Shown here piece by piece: positions 62,762 through 64,000 of a stretch of 64,000 nt of DNA. Position 1 is the first letter of the stretch. The number at the start of each line of letters is the position of its first letter. The notes beneath the pieces are model-generated. The model worked only from the letters and a program-made list of their open reading frames with translations, was not told the DNA's origin and made no database searches. Source of the stretch: Corynebacterium sp. NML140438 (GTDB lineage Bacteria > Actinomycetota > Actinomycetes > Mycobacteriales > Mycobacteriaceae); NCBI RefSeq assembly GCF_001875725.1, contig NZ_MLCQ01000017.1:248001-312000 (forward strand), in the 5' to 3' direction. The translations under genes and the position numbers were made by a program.

Positions 62762-64000
62762 CTATCCCAATAGAGCGTCCACGAAGCTCTCGACCTCAAA
62801 CGGCGCAAGGTCGTCAGCTCCCTCGCCAAGACCGACAAGCTTCACCGGCACGCCAAGTTCCTCCTGTACCTGGAAGACGATGCCCCCTTTTGCAGTGCCG
62901 TCAAGCTTCGTCAGCACCACACCTGTGATATCGACGACCTCGCGGAACACTCGCGCCTGCGCGATGCCGTTCTGCCCCACCGTTGCGTCCAGCACCAGGA
63001 GCACCTCGTCGACCGTGGACTTCTTTTCGACGACCCGCTTCACCTTTCCCAGCTGGTCCATCAAACCAGTCGAGGTATGCAGACGCCCAGCAGTATCGAC
63101 GAGCACGACGTCCGCGCCTTCCTGCACGCCGGTCGCCACGGCGTCGAACGCGACAGAGGCGGGGTCTGCGCCCTCTGCACCACGCACAGTAGAGGCTCCT
63201 ACTCGACGCCCCCACGTCTCGAGCTGGTCCGCCGCCGCCGCGCGGAATGTATCCGCCGCGCCGAGCACCACAGAGTGGCCCATAGCGACGAGTACGCGTG
63301 CAAGCTTGCCCGTCGTGGTGGTCTTACCCGTGCCGTTGACACCGACTACCAGGATCACAGCTGGTTTGCCTTCATTCGGCATGGCGTGGATCGAGCGATC
63401 AAGGTCTGGCTTCGCGGCCTCGACGAGGGTCTCTCGCAGCATTGCGCGCGCCTCCGCTTCCGACGCCACGCCTCGCTCGGCGATCTTTTGTCGCAGCGCG
63501 TCGGTAATACGCATGGTCAAGTCTGCGCCGATATCCGCCATGATGAGCGTGTCTTCGATTTCTTCCCATGCGTCTTCGTCGAGGTCGCCCGCAGTAAGAA
63601 TACCGAGCAGCCCTTGGCCGATTGCGTTCTGGGAGCGCGACAGGCGCCCACGCAGCTTGCCCATCCGGCCCGCGGCTGGCGCGATCGCCTCTACAGGTTC
63701 GGAGGACGCTGGCTCGCTGACTATTGCGTCCTCGGTCGGTTCGGCGCCGTCCACGAGCGCACGCTCTGCCCCACCGACGGTTACCGCCGCTGCATCGGCA
63801 GCCTCTTGTGCCTCTTCGATGTCTTGCTCTTCCACGTCCTCGTCGACCGTAGGTTCTGTAGGCGTCGGCGTCTGTGGTTCTTCCGCCGCCAGCGTCGGTT
63901 CCGGTTCCACGACCGGTTCAGACTTCTCAGCCTGTGTCTCCTCTACAACCGGCTCCGGCACAGGTGCAGGCGGTGTGGGTTCTGGAGCGGAGGGGGCGTC
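62762..64000 (-). CDS. ftsY: Signal recognition particle receptor FtsY (5' end outside window)
   Basis: FtsY is the membrane-bound SRP receptor GTPase. The visible 413 codons have an acidic, Pro/Glu/Val-rich A domain (about the first 110) and then the NG domain with GVNGTGKTTTTGKLARVL, AADTFRAAAADQLETW, DTAGRLHTSTGLMDQLGKV and LTKLDGTAKGGIVFQ. The reading frame stays open to the window end with no start codon that is clearly right, so the protein start lies beyond 64000. It is followed by ffh after a 91-base gap. Confidence 0.96.
   Translation of the reverse strand, partial: DAPSAPEPTPPAPVPEPVVEETQAEKSEPVVEPEPTLAAEEPQTPTPTEPTVDEDVEEQDIEEAQEAADAAAVTVGGAERALVDGAEPTEDAIVSEPASSEPVEAIAPAAGRMGKLRGRLSRSQNAIGQGLLGILTAGDLDEDAWEEIEDTLIMADIGADLTMRITDALRQKIAERGVASEAEARAMLRETLVEAAKPDLDRSIHAMPNEGKPAVILVVGVNGTGKTTTTGKLARVLVAMGHSVVLGAADTFRAAAADQLETWGRRVGASTVRGAEGADPASVAFDAVATGVQEGADVVLVDTAGRLHTSTGLMDQLGKVKRVVEKKSTVDEVLLVLDATVGQNGIAQARVFREVVDITGVVLTKLDGTAKGGIVFQVQEELGVPVKLVGLGEGADDLAPFEVESFVDALLG

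Overview
The window is a stretch of Corynebacterium chromosome. The evidence is mycothione reductase (mycothiol is confined to actinobacteria), actinobacterial-type RNase J and PNPase, long Ala/Glu-rich tails on ribosomal proteins S2 and S16, ThyX, and a gene order that follows the core actinobacterial order (rnj-dapA-thyX-dapB; pnp-rpsO; ribF/truB; dinF-nrnA-rbfA-infB-ylxR-nusA-rimP; ispG-rip-dxr; cdsA-frr-pyrH-tsf-rpsB; xerC-dprA-comM-yraN; rnhB-lepB-rplS; trmD-rimM-rpsP; ffh-ftsY). The G+C content looks moderately high (not counted). The species cannot be named from this sequence alone. It is almost entirely housekeeping DNA: I see no prophage, insertion sequence, CRISPR array, tRNA or rRNA gene.

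Layout. 1-2.8 kb: lysine/diaminopimelate and thymidylate genes with the start of RNase J, all on minus. 2.9-3.5 kb: an AMIN-like lipoprotein. 3.6-8.3 kb: PNPase, S15, a nucleoside hydrolase and RibF on minus, divergent from truB. 9.3-10.7 kb: a phosphopantetheinyl transferase coupled to a metallophosphoesterase that matches the PptT/PptH pair of mycobacteria. 10.7-18.5 kb: a translation and RNA operon (dinF, nrnA, rbfA, infB, ylxR, nusA, rimP). 18.6-24.3 kb: a DUF4439-type lipoprotein, ProRS, YaaA, a DUF1648 membrane protein, a nuclease and a methyltransferase. 24.4-29.8 kb: a short SelO, Mqo, an alpha/beta hydrolase and mycothione reductase. 30.2-31.1 kb: two tandem small secreted proteins of unknown function. 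31.2-38.4 kb: Map, a lipoprotein PBP, IspG, an M50 protease, Dxr and a DUF2631 protein. 38.5-45.1 kb: RlmN, CdsA, Frr, a small amidase, PyrH, EF-Ts and S2. 45.3-50.4 kb: a pair of perfect DnaA boxes, an M23 protein, XerC, DprA, ComM, YraN and a DUF2469 protein. 50.4-54.6 kb: RNase HII, signal peptidase I, L19 and Tex. 54.7-56.0 kb: a Dcu-type C4-dicarboxylate carrier that looks foreign to its neighbours. 56.2-58.5 kb: an enlarged TrmD, RimM and S16. 58.8-64 kb: an acyltransferase/SGNH envelope protein, Ffh and the start-truncated FtsY.

Two features run through the window. Many genes have a TAnnnT -10 hexamer only 6-8 bases before the start codon and no Shine-Dalgarno sequence, so they are probably leaderless. 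Most transcription units end in clear GC-rich hairpins, several of them bidirectional. The points I think most deserve checking are the two tandem secreted proteins, the coupled pptH-pptT pair, the TrmD insertion and C-terminal extension, the paired DnaA boxes upstream of the M23 gene, the shortened SelO, and the Dcu carrier set between tex and trmD. I found nothing I would call a new defence or mobile system.
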